In this document: one piece after another, positions 1 to 5,716 of the stretch
Layout: each line of letters starts with the position of its first letter
Position numbering within the stretch: position 1 is the first letter of the stretch
Source: Tenacibaculum dicentrarchi
Lineage (GTDB): Bacteria > Bacteroidota > Bacteroidia > Flavobacteriales > Flavobacteriaceae
Assembly: GCF_900239345.1 (NCBI RefSeq)
Contig: NZ_OESZ01000001.1
Coordinates: 496,001 to 560,000 of the forward strand
Reading direction: 5' to 3'
Length of the DNA: 64,000 bases
The notes under the pieces: generated by a model
Seen by the model: only the letters and a program-made list of their open reading frames with translations
Databases searched by the model: none
Told to the model about the DNA's origin: nothing
Position numbers and translations under genes: made by a program

Positions 1-2
1 AA

Positions 3-68
3 TTGCCTTTAAGGAAACCAATTAGCGATGAAGATTTAAACTTAATGATAGATAATTATACTTTATAG
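3..68 (+). CDS. C-terminal end of an unrecognised protein (cut by window start)
   Basis: An open frame enters from the window edge and ends at TAG 66-68, giving about 21 residues ending ISDEDLNLMIDNYTL. The last codons lie in ACTTTATAG (60-68), one base off the ACTTTATG motif that recurs through the next 9 kb. Too little is present to assign a family. It is the only trace of the gene to the left and shows that the element continues beyond the window. Confidence 0.35.
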   Translation: MPLRKPISDEDLNLMIDNYTL

Positions 69-71
69 GTA

Positions 72-123
72 TGTAAAATAAAAACAACATTACATAAATA
101 AAACCTCAACTATTCATAAAGTT
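72..123 (+). repeat. direct repeat, left copy, ending in CATAAAGTT
   Basis: About 52 bp that recur at 450-500. The last 23 bases (101-123) are identical in both copies and end in CATAAAGTT. This left copy has the rising arm AAACCTCAAC of a terminator but lacks the descending arm, which is present only after the right copy. The 377 bp between the repeat ends therefore look like a segment inserted at CATAAAGTT. Confidence 0.7.
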
Positions 124-437
124 ATAACAGCGAGTGCAATACACTAACAAAAATAGTTATTAGCCCCACACAGCTAAAAAGCGTAATACTTTCAAAAAAT
201 TATATTCAAAATATAATTGATGCAAAATTAACTAGAAATGAATATACAATTCTACTGCATTGCATTAAAAACATCGACAGTAATTACAAGATAAAAATCA
301 AATCTAGTGAACTAAGCAAGGTATTAAATATTGAACCAAGTAATGTAAATAAGCATTTTGCAAATATGATTGAAAAAGGTATTTGTGAAAAAAGGGACTT
401 AGGTCATTTTATTGGATATGAAATCACACTAACTTAA
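120..437 (+). pseudogene. winged-helix protein fragment with no start codon
   Basis: This frame is open for about 105 codons after TAA 117-119, which lies inside a CATAAAGT motif, and ends at TAA 435-437. It contains no ATG, GTG or TTG before the HTH region; the first ATG is at about 369. The product reads ...NEYTILLHCIKNIDSNYKIK, then SSELSKVLNIEPSNVNKHFA, which resembles a winged helix-turn-helix of plasmid replication initiators or MarR-like regulators. The open frame beginning exactly at the motif suggests that recombination there cut off the 5' end. It could still be translated from ATT. I do not recognise the exact family. Confidence 0.5.
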
Positions 438-449
438 TGGAAATTATAG

Positions 450-500
450 TGTAAAATAAATCAATATAATATAAATTAAACCTCAACTATTCATAAAGTT
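450..500 (+). repeat. direct repeat, right copy, ending in CATAAAGTT
   Basis: Partner of 72-123. The last 23 bases (478-500) are identical to 101-123, with looser similarity upstream from TGTAAAATAAA. Here the repeat runs on into GAGGTTTTT and completes the terminator hairpin. Confidence 0.7.
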
Positions 501-512
501 GAGGTTTTTACG
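478..512 (+). terminator. rho-independent terminator with the CATAAA motif in its loop
   Basis: Arms AAACCTCAAC (478-487) and GTTGAGGTTT (498-507) pair perfectly over 10 bp around loop TATTCATAAA, followed by T residues. The motif CATAAAGT straddles the loop and the descending arm. Confidence 0.75.
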
Positions 513-645
513 TTTTCATTAAACCCTTGTTTTATAGGAGTTTAACTTTTTGCAAAAACGCTACCAAACGGTTTTTTAAAACTTGTTACTTATTGGTTAT
601 CAGGCGTTTATCTTTTTTTGGATTTTTTTTCAAAAAACGCTACAG

Positions 646-668
646 CCCTCGTAAACACTAAGGAAATT
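646..668 (+). repeat. conserved CCTCGTAAACACTARGG core, copy 1
   Basis: A 23-base core that recurs at 2118-2140 and 2194-2216 with one base changed (A for G in TAAGG). It lies 127 bp upstream of the gene at 795, as the other two lie upstream of the gene at 2303. The gap 512-794 otherwise holds T-rich sequence with GCGTTT and AAACGC blocks and the hairpin at 696-728. It could be a regulatory leader or a replication-protein binding repeat. Confidence 0.5.
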
Positions 669-695
669 TTTAAGTGCGCCCATTAGAAGAATAAG

Positions 696-728
696 TACTT
701 TTTATATTTTGAAAAAATATAAAAAGTA
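696..728. repeat. perfect 15-bp hairpin upstream of the gene at 795
   Basis: TACTTTTTATATTTT (696-710), loop GAA, then its exact complement (714-728). No T-run follows on either strand, so it is not a plain terminator. It lies 66 bp before the start codon at 795 and could be a leader-RNA structure or an operator. Confidence 0.55.
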
Positions 729-794
729 TAACCCTTGTGTTAAAATTCCTCAAATGAAAAAGTAAAAAATTAACTAACTAAAAAAATATAAAAA

Positions 795-1112
795 ATGGAA
801 CAAAGAGAATTTTTAGGAACGGCAAAGAAATCCACGAGATTAAATAATAATTTTGTAGGTAGCTCAAAAAGTAAAACAGTTGTAAATATTGATAAAATTA
901 CAGCACAGGCAACCGCCCTACTTGATGAGGTAAGTCAAAACGGTACGCCAAAGTTTGAAACGTTTGTTAAAAAATATCATTTAATCATAAAGCCTCCACA
1001 CGTAAACCCACAAAGAGAGAATCAAACAATTAATCTTTTAGGTAGAATTTACAAAGCTAAAATTAAATTAGATAAAATTATTAACAAACAAATTAAAAAA
1101 CTTAATGAATAG
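795..1112 (+). CDS. hypothetical protein, 105 aa
   Basis: Lysine- and asparagine-rich basic protein beginning MEQREFLGTAKKSTRLNN. There is no signal peptide or membrane segment, and I recognise no domain. The C-terminal half is helical (RIYKAKIKLDKIINKQIKK). The start is supported by an A-rich leader typical of Bacteroidota. The stop overlaps the start of the next small gene by 8 nt, so the two are probably translated together. Lying between motif copies, it behaves like cargo of the element. Confidence 0.6.
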   Translation: MEQREFLGTAKKSTRLNNNFVGSSKSKTVVNIDKITAQATALLDEVSQNGTPKFETFVKKYHLIIKPPHVNPQRENQTINLLGRIYKAKIKLDKIINKQIKKLNE

Positions 1113-1251
1113 CGAGCAATTTTATCAAAAAATTGCTATGGTGATATATTTTTTATATTCAGTATTGATGTATGTTATTTCATTCATTGAGCTATTAAAT
1201 AGAAACGCCAAGCTAATATTTTTCACTACTTATACAAATACATTGATTTAA
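1105..1251 (+). CDS. small membrane protein, 48 aa
   Basis: ATG at 1105 overlaps the end of the previous gene, and the frame stays open to TAA 1249-1251. The product begins MNSEQFYQKIAMVIYF and has one clear membrane segment (about residues 11-31, AMVIYFLYSVLMYVISFIEL) followed by a short basic tail. Reinitiation after the 105-aa protein is likely from the overlap. The function is unknown; a holin-like or toxin-like peptide is possible but unsupported. An arm-like repeat and a motif variant follow directly. Confidence 0.5.
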   Translation: MNSEQFYQKIAMVIYFLYSVLMYVISFIELLNRNAKLIFFTTYTNTLI

Positions 1252-1257
1252 AAAAAC

Positions 1258-1290
1258 AATTGCTCAAAACGGCGATTTTGATACTATATG
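1258..1290 (+). repeat. right-arm fragment of the 3' hairpin element (H0)
   Basis: TTGCTCAAAACGGCGATTTT followed by ACTATATG matches the right arm and end of the full hairpins at 1311-1405 and 1748-1842. A matching left arm is not evident, so this copy looks partial. It lies just after the 48-aa gene. Confidence 0.5.
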
Positions 1291-1310
1291 AAATAATTAC
1301 TACAATAACT

Positions 1311-1405
1311 AAAACAGACGTTTTGAGAAACTTTCTTTTAAAAGCTAATATAACATACCACTTTTTAAAGTTAGTTGCTCAAAACGGCGATTTAAGTACT
1401 GTATG
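1311..1405 (+). repeat. imperfect hairpin element H1 ending in ACTGTATG
   Basis: The left arm begins AAAACAGACGTTTTGAG and the right arm ends GTTGCTCAAAACGGCG. They pair over about 27 positions around a loop with CTAATATAACATACC. The element ends in ACTGTATGAG, a variant of the ACTTTATG motif. The paired blocks differ from those of H2 at 1748 but stay complementary (TTTTGAG/CTCAAAA here, TTTTTAG/CTAAAAA there), so the pairing has been conserved. Confidence 0.7.
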
Positions 1406-1446
1406 AGAATATAAGGACATAATTTTTAATACTAAATAAATTCAAA

Positions 1447-1749
1447 ATGGAAAAGGCAAAAGAAAAATATTTATTCAAGGGCGTATTATACCCAACGAAA
1501 ACAAAGTTATATAAAAATTTACTTTATGGAGTTAGTTCCTTTGAAGCTGAAATAATTTCGGGCGAAGTTGAGCTACGGTATTTCAAAAAAGTTGATGGTA
1601 AAATGTTGGAATTTAAAGAAGTTCTTTTTTTGAATGGCAGAGAATATGCCAGTAGGAAACAACTTTTTCAATCCAACGTTCAAAAGGCAAATAAATTGAA
1701 ACATTGGTACAAAGATAATAAAATTACAATAGAATACAAACAAGCTTAA
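1447..1749 (+). CDS. hypothetical protein with two degenerate DNA-binding-like repeats, 100 aa
   Basis: Begins MEKAKEKYLFKGVLYPTKTK. Two repeats of about 40 residues are visible, around residues 8-45 (FKGVLYPTKTKLYKN) and 58-97 (FLNGREYASRKQLFQSN). Each has an aromatic-rich strand, Y-x-[ST]-x-K-x-L and a helix. This pattern recalls the small modular helix-turn-helix repeats (NUMOD-like) of homing endonucleases; that is a similarity of pattern, not an assignment. The protein at 2303-2611 is a diverged paralogue. The gene lies between hairpins H1 and H2, and its TAA stop falls in the left flank of H2, so gene plus H2 looks like one cassette (about 1398-1842). Confidence 0.6.
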   Translation: MEKAKEKYLFKGVLYPTKTKLYKNLLYGVSSFEAEIISGEVELRYFKKVDGKMLEFKEVLFLNGREYASRKQLFQSNVQKANKLKHWYKDNKITIEYKQA

Positions 1750-1842
1750 AACAGACGTTTTTAGGAACTTTCTTTTAAAAGCTAATATAACATACCGCTT
1801 TTTAAAGTTAGTTTCTAAAAACGGCGATTTTGGTACTATATG
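1748..1842 (+). repeat. imperfect hairpin element H2 ending in ACTATATG
   Basis: Near copy of H1. The left arm has GACGTTTTTAGGAAC and the right arm GTTTCTAAAAACGGCG, around almost the same loop. Relative to H1, the G-to-T change in the left arm is matched by C-to-A in the right arm. It ends in ACTATATGG, a motif variant, and begins on the stop codon of the preceding gene. Confidence 0.7.
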
Positions 1843-1860
1843 GAAATAAAGGGTCTTAGA

Positions 1861-1995
1861 ACCTCAGCAACTTTTTAAATAATTACTTGAAGCGGCAAAT
1901 TCAAATAACCATTTTAAAAAGCTACTTTATTAATTTACTTTATGAGAGGGGATTAATAGCTGAGGTTTTAAATAATTACTTTATGAAATGGTTTT
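1861..1995 (+). repeat. intergenic segment with long-range inverted repeat and two ACTTTATG motifs
   Basis: CCTCAGC (1862-1868) pairs with GCTGAGG (1959-1965), with a second inner pairing (ACTTTTTAAA against TTTTAAAAAGCT). ACTTTATG lies at 1937 and 1978. The string TTTAAATAATTACTT occurs at about 1874 and again at about 1967. The whole gap 1843-2302 has no convincing gene; its right part holds the tandem repeats at 2087-2233. Confidence 0.45.
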
Positions 1996-2086
1996 GAAGG
2001 TTGAGGTTTACCTCTAGCTTTATAATATTTTGGTTGCGTCTAGCACACCAAATATATTGTTGAATATATATATGAAATATATTAAT

Positions 2087-2233
2087 GTACCACTAATGGT
2101 ACTAGGATGCTCTACGCCCCTCGTAAACACTAGGGAAATTGGGGTTCATTAAAATATTTGTAGTACCACTAATGGTACTAGGATGCTCTACACCCCTCGT
2201 AAACACTAGGGAAATTGGGGTTCATTAAAATAT
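2087..2233 (+). repeat. two 71-bp tandem direct repeats (iteron-like)
   Basis: 2087-2157 and 2163-2233 are identical but for one base (TCTACG against TCTACA), with a period of 76 bp. Each begins with the palindrome GTACCACTAATGGTAC, carries the core CCTCGTAAACACTAGGG and ends near GGGGTTCATTAAAATAT. A diverged copy of the core is at 646-668. The array is upstream of a 102-aa gene and the Rep-like gene at 2645. It may be an origin with iterons or a duplicated leader; the palindromes suit a dimeric binding protein. Confidence 0.7.
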
Positions 2234-2302
2234 CTTACTTTCCATAAAGTAGGACTAAAAACATTGATAAAAAATTAAGTAAAAACACTAAAAAATAATA
2301 AG

Positions 2303-2611
2303 ATGAAAACTACACACTACTACACTTTAAATGAAGCTAAGTATAACAATAAGAAAGATTTATGTTTAAAGCATAAATTTTCAAACATTGATTTTAGGGT
2401 ACAAATGGCAAAAGGAAATATTAAAAAATATCACGTAGAAACATATTCTGATGGAACTGCAAAGGAGTATTTTCAAATATTTGAATTTGAAAATATTGTT
2501 TACAATTCACAAAAAGAACTTTATGGAGCAAATAAACATATTTCATACAAAATGATGAATAAGCTATTTAGAAACAAGGATATAAAAGTTTATTTAATAG
2601 AAATAAGATAG
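2303..2611 (+). CDS. hypothetical protein, paralogue of the 1447 gene, 102 aa
   Basis: Begins MKTTHYYTLNEAKYNNKKDL. It has the same two-repeat layout as the 100-aa protein at 1447: an aromatic strand, N/K-rich helix, Y-D-G turn, then FEFENIVYNSQKELYGANK and a helix ending NKDIKVYLIE. Overall identity is low but length, repeat spacing and the Y-x-S-x-K-x-L signature match, so I infer a paralogous cargo family. No membrane segment. It starts 69 bp after the tandem repeats and 33 bp before the Rep-like gene, likely one transcript. Confidence 0.6.
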   Translation: MKTTHYYTLNEAKYNNKKDLCLKHKFSNIDFRVQMAKGNIKKYHVETYSDGTAKEYFQIFEFENIVYNSQKELYGANKHISYKMMNKLFRNKDIKVYLIEIR

Positions 2612-2644
2612 TAAAATATAATAATAATTAAAAAAATACAAATT

Positions 2645-3298
2645 ATGGCACAGACCAAAAGGTTACCAAAACACGATTTTAAAATTAATCTTAGAAATAT
2701 ATTAAAATCTAAGAAAATTAGTACTACACAAAAGGAACTATTAATACAAATACTTGACTTTCATAAAGCTAAATGTAAGTACGGATACAAGCCAATCAGC
2801 AATGCTGAATTTATTTCAGTATTAGAAACCAACAAAACCACTTTTACAAGGAATAGAAATAAATTAGAGGACTTAAAATTTATTGAAATAAAAATAAAAC
2901 AAGGTACTAGGATGGTAAAGGTAGAACGTAGCAAAAGAAAAACACACGCTTTACACTATTACCCACAATGGCAGAAGCTAATAACAAATGATTTCATTGA
3001 GTTGGAAGAAGATAAGCCAAACCCATATAAAAAAAATTATGCTAAGGTGGTAACACCAAAAGCAAAGAAACTTGTAAAAGAGGGTGAAGAAATTACGGAA
3101 GCAATCGCATCAACTTTCAAAGATGATGAGGTTTACTCTATGAAAGTATATATGTGTGATGCAAACGAAAATAAATATGGTAGCGGAGTACCTCGAAAAA
3201 GTTATGGAAAAGATATAAAGCGTAATCTTAAGGTACAACAAGACCGAAAAAAAAGAGGGCAACAGGAATCTATTTACATATTTGATAAACAAAATTAA
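2645..3298 (+). CDS. winged-helix replication-initiator-like protein, 217 aa
   Basis: Begins MAQTKRLPKHDFKINLRNIL. Residues about 25-85 form a winged helix typical of phage or plasmid replication and helix-turn-helix proteins: STTQKELLIQILDFHKA, ISNAEFISVLETNKTTFTRN and LEDLKFIEIKIKQGTRMVKV. The C-terminus is basic (KRNLKVQQDRKKRGQQ). No helicase, primase or relaxase motif is visible, so it is either an initiator or a regulator. Tandem repeats at 2087-2233 just upstream would fit binding sites. The 12-mer GGTACTAGGATG from those repeats also occurs inside this gene at 2903-2914. A motif variant lies in the gene at 2762 and an exact copy just after it at 3306. Confidence 0.5.
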   Translation: MAQTKRLPKHDFKINLRNILKSKKISTTQKELLIQILDFHKAKCKYGYKPISNAEFISVLETNKTTFTRNRNKLEDLKFIEIKIKQGTRMVKVERSKRKTHALHYYPQWQKLITNDFIELEEDKPNPYKKNYAKVVTPKAKKLVKEGEEITEAIASTFKDDEVYSMKVYMCDANENKYGSGVPRKSYGKDIKRNLKVQQDRKKRGQQESIYIFDKQN

Positions 3299-3361
3299 TC
3301 CCATCCATAAAGTAAAAAACCTTTGCTAAAACCCACTTAAAAAATAGTAGTAGTAAATACC

Positions 3362-3379
3362 GCCCTTAGCAATAAGGGC
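3362..3379 (+). repeat. short hairpin upstream of the pentapeptide gene
   Basis: GCCCTTA and TAAGGGC pair around loop GCAA, 30 bp before the start at 3409. No T-run follows, so it is more likely a leader structure than a terminator. Confidence 0.4.
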
Positions 3380-3408
3380 AACCTTAGTAATTAAATGAAT
3401 ATTAACCA

Positions 3409-3891
3409 ATGAAAACAGTAACAGAAAATGAAAACTTTGAAAACAAAGACTTAGAGAACAAAGAATTTAAAAATTTAGGCTTAGACAAAGCGAGTTTTGA
3501 TAATTCAAACTTAATGAACGCCAATTTAAAAGGTTCAAGTTTTATAGAATCTAGTTTTGAAAATGCCAGCTTGGTAGGTGCAAACTTTGAAAACACGAAT
3601 TTAGAAGAAGCAAGCTTTGTAAATTCAGATATTAGAGGCGCAAGTTTTGAAAATGCCAACTTGGTAGGTGCAAACTTTGAAAATACTAATTTAGAAAATG
3701 CCAATTTTAAAGGTGCTAACTTAGAAAATGTAAACTTTGATAATGCAATTTTAATTGGTTCGGACTTTGAAAACGCCAATTTGAAAGGCGCAAGTATTGA
3801 AGATGCTGATTTAACAGGTGCAAACCTAAAAAATACTAATTTAGAAGATGCCGTTTTAATCGGCTCTATATTAATTGATGTAAAAAAATAG
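3409..3891 (+). CDS. pentapeptide-repeat protein, 160 aa
   Basis: From about residue 20 to 155 the protein is a run of A(N/D)LxxAxF-type five-residue repeats, for example NLVGANFENTNLENANFKGA. This folds as a right-handed quadrilateral beta helix. Some family members mimic DNA and protect gyrase (Qnr, MfpA, McbG); most have no known role. The acidic, asparagine-rich composition would suit DNA mimicry, but that is inference. There is no signal peptide, so it is probably cytoplasmic. The start codon has the leader AATATTAACCA. Within the element it is plausible cargo that protects DNA or blocks a host or phage enzyme. Confidence 0.85.
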   Translation: MKTVTENENFENKDLENKEFKNLGLDKASFDNSNLMNANLKGSSFIESSFENASLVGANFENTNLEEASFVNSDIRGASFENANLVGANFENTNLENANFKGANLENVNFDNAILIGSDFENANLKGASIEDADLTGANLKNTNLEDAVLIGSILIDVKK

Positions 3892-3925
3892 AAATAACAA
3901 CAAATAACCAATAAATAATAAACTT

Positions 3926-4534
3926 ATGAAAACAGAAATAGCAACAAACCAAGGATTAAAAGTAAAATTAGAAGCACAAGTAAACAATATCATTGATAAC
4001 ATCCATACAGTAAGAAATTATCAAAGCGAATTTATACAGGATATTGTGACAGACTTGGAGGCAATAGAGCTAATCCAATCTGAACTTAATGGGAATACAA
4101 TGCTTTTAAACAAACACGGTTTAAAAGTAAATGAATTAAAAGAAAACTATCCAACGTTAACGGATGAAAAGGCACTTAGTTTAATTGCCACAGATGAAGA
4201 CAAGGAAATGGTACAAGATATTATCAATATTTGTTCTGAAATTAATAGCTCAATGAATGATGTTAGAAGTATTAGTTTTGAAACCTTAATTAAAGATGAT
4301 GAGGTAAAATTTAATACTAAAATTGATAGTAAATTAAGAAAGTTATATACAACGTATGCCGAAAATGATAATCAAATTAAGGCGTATAATATAGCTAAAC
4401 AAGTTCAAAAGGTAATTAAAAAAGGACTTGAAGATGGTATTTTATCAAATGAAAGTATTGGCTTACAAATAGACCAGCTTTTAAATGTTAGTAATGGGGA
4501 TATTGAAACAAGGCGAATTTTAAGAATTAACTAA
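3926..4534 (+). CDS. hypothetical helical protein, 202 aa
   Basis: Begins MKTEIATNQGLKVKLEAQ. It is mostly helical and acidic with likely coiled-coil stretches (EAIELIQSELNGNTMLLNKH). No membrane segment, signal peptide or motif I recognise. It starts 34 bp after the pentapeptide gene and probably shares its transcript. A GC-rich segment and a terminator follow. No function can be given. Confidence 0.55.
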   Translation: MKTEIATNQGLKVKLEAQVNNIIDNIHTVRNYQSEFIQDIVTDLEAIELIQSELNGNTMLLNKHGLKVNELKENYPTLTDEKALSLIATDEDKEMVQDIINICSEINSSMNDVRSISFETLIKDDEVKFNTKIDSKLRKLYTTYAENDNQIKAYNIAKQVQKVIKKGLEDGILSNESIGLQIDQLLNVSNGDIETRRILRIN

Positions 4535-4540
4535 TCAAAA

Positions 4541-4620
4541 AGCGTTAGGGATAGTAGCGAAAAGCGTAGCTTGTAGCGTAAAGCCCGTGCCGTAGGCAAC
4601 GCCCAAAGCATAGGCACATA
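4541..4620 (+). repeat. GC-rich structured intergenic segment
   Basis: This stretch contains GCGTTAGGGATAGTAGCG, AAGCGTAGC, TGTAGCG and GCCCGTGCCGTAGGCAACGC, and is far richer in G and C than its surroundings. Several short complementary blocks (TGCC/GGCA, AGCG/CGCT-like) suggest folding. It resembles the short GC-rich dispersed repeats often seen after genes in Flavobacteriaceae, but I cannot name it. No open frame of note covers 4535-4878. Confidence 0.4.
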
Positions 4621-4634
4621 CCATTAAATATACA

Positions 4635-4680
4635 GGGGGGGGTAAAGGAATATAAAACATTTCATAAAGCCCCCTTTTTT
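4635..4680 (+). terminator. terminator with CATAAAGC at its descending arm
   Basis: GGGGGGGG (4635-4642) can pair with CCCCC (4670-4674), followed by TTTTTT. The motif variant CATAAAGC (4663-4670) abuts the C-run, the same placement as in the terminator at 478-512. Confidence 0.65.
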
Positions 4681-4878
4681 ATACACAGGATTTTAAAAAA
4701 AGTAGTAGAAAACCTACCTAACAAAATAGGATTTCAAAAAAAATAGTAAAAAAAGGGTTTTAAAACCCCCTTTGTTTAAAAAATACACTAATTGTTTAAT
4801 TTTAAACAATTGCTATTTCAAACCCTTGTTATTACAAAGGATTTTACAAACGTAAGAATACAAAAAAATATATCAGAA

Positions 4879-5208
4879 ATGGAACAAACAGCAGAACAAA
4901 CAGCAGAACAACAACAACAAACACCCATACAGCCAAAGAAAAAAGCAGGGAGACCAAAAGGCGTAAAAAATCCACCTTATGAAGTATCAATAAGAAATGC
5001 GATAGCAAAAAGAGTAACTACATATTTCACGAGCCAAGAATTTATTGAAGATTTCCAACTAGGTAAAACAGGTTCACCACGTAGGAAATTACACATGGAG
5101 TTATTACCATACGTTATAACTAAAAAGGAAAGTATAAAAAGTCTGCTAGTAGGGTTGTCACCCGAAGAAACGGAGCAATTGGGTAAGATAATTAGTAGTG
5201 AATTATAA
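4879..5208 (+). CDS. basic AT-hook-like protein, possible terminase small-subunit-like, 109 aa
   Basis: The start chosen is ATG 4879 (MEQTAEQTAEQ), preceded by an A-rich leader; an in-frame ATG at 4792 would add 29 unlikely residues. A glutamine-rich head is followed by PKKKAGRPKGVKNPPYEV, an AT-hook-like GRPKG motif of the kind found in the N-termini of some small terminase and DUF5681-like phage proteins. The C-terminal part (KLHMELLPYVITKKES) is helical. A phage packaging or DNA-binding role is inference from this motif and from the tape-measure-like gene downstream; no portal, large terminase or capsid gene is in the window. Confidence 0.5.
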   Translation: MEQTAEQTAEQQQQTPIQPKKKAGRPKGVKNPPYEVSIRNAIAKRVTTYFTSQEFIEDFQLGKTGSPRRKLHMELLPYVITKKESIKSLLVGLSPEETEQLGKIISSEL

Positions 5209-5212
5209 AAAT

Positions 5213-5413
5213 ATGAGTTTTAAAAATTTAGATTTATTGGAATTAGAACAAGGCATTGAAGATTACAAAAAAAAGTGTGAAGATGGTTTAAAAGAATACA
5301 CTTTACAATATGAAATTGTGCTGGATGGTTTGAAAAAAGAATATGAAAACAATTTAAAGAAATTAGAAGATGAGCTTCAAAAGTTTAAGAAAAAGTATAG
5401 ACACCTCAACTAG
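5213..5413 (+). CDS. small coiled-coil protein, 66 aa
   Basis: Starts at ATG 5213 (MSFKNLDLLELEQGIEDY); a GTG at 5198 would overlap the previous gene and is less likely. Almost the whole product is a charged coiled coil (GLKKEYENNLKKLEDELQKF). It starts 5 nt after the preceding stop, so translational coupling is likely. The function is unknown; the size and place suggest a phage-type accessory protein. Confidence 0.5.
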   Translation: MSFKNLDLLELEQGIEDYKKKCEDGLKEYTLQYEIVLDGLKKEYENNLKKLEDELQKFKKKYRHLN

Positions 5414-5558
5414 CACCGATAATGGTAATGTAGGCGGGATGCTTTATGTAAAGCGTAATAATTTAGGTATAAAAAAATATTATTTAGATGCAAGTTATCT
5501 AAAAGAAGCAACCACAACAGAAATTGAAAACGCTGTTTGCTTCATAAAGTTTAAATAA
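5370..5558 (+). CDS. small hypothetical protein, 62 aa or less
   Basis: The frame runs from ATG 5370, inside the preceding gene, to TAA 5556-5558. An internal ATG at 5439 (MLYVKRNNLGIKKYYLDA) is the other possible start. That ATG lies in GATGCTTTATGTAAAGC, a motif variant in a small dyad. The part after residue 22 has normal protein composition, but no family is evident. CATAAAGT at 5543 is inside its 3' end. The existence of the protein is uncertain. Confidence 0.35.
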   Translation: MSFKSLRKSIDTSTSTDNGNVGGMLYVKRNNLGIKKYYLDASYLKEATTTEIENAVCFIKFK

Positions 5559-5628
5559 AATATAGGTTTTAGTTTGTTTTTTTCGTTCGCTTGATGAGGT
5601 TGTTACTCATTAAGTATTTATTTCTGTT

Positions 5629-5656
5629 AAGGTGGGCGTAAAAAACCCACCTTTTT
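5629..5656 (+). terminator. rho-independent terminator
   Basis: GGTGGG (5631-5636) pairs with CCCACC (5646-5651), followed by TTTTT. It separates the small genes from the tape-measure-like gene, which therefore needs its own promoter or a read-through mechanism. Confidence 0.75.
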
Positions 5657-5716
5657 AATTCAATACCTCAACTCTCATAAAGTTAAGACAAAGTAAGAAT
5701 TTATTAATAAAAAAAA

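Noticed and set aside
1258..1842. True integron attC sites
   Set aside because: The hairpin and cassette layout is similar, but the attC core consensus (RYYYAAC and GTTRRRY at the proper places) is not met and no tyrosine integrase is present.
3402..3911. Long open frame on the minus strand opposite the pentapeptide-repeat gene
   Set aside because: It is the mirror of the repeat codons (runs of F/A/K/L/S); the plus frame has the family pattern and a proper leader.
5198..5212. GTG 5198 as the start of the coiled-coil gene
   Set aside because: It overlaps the preceding gene, and ATG 5213 directly follows an A-rich leader.
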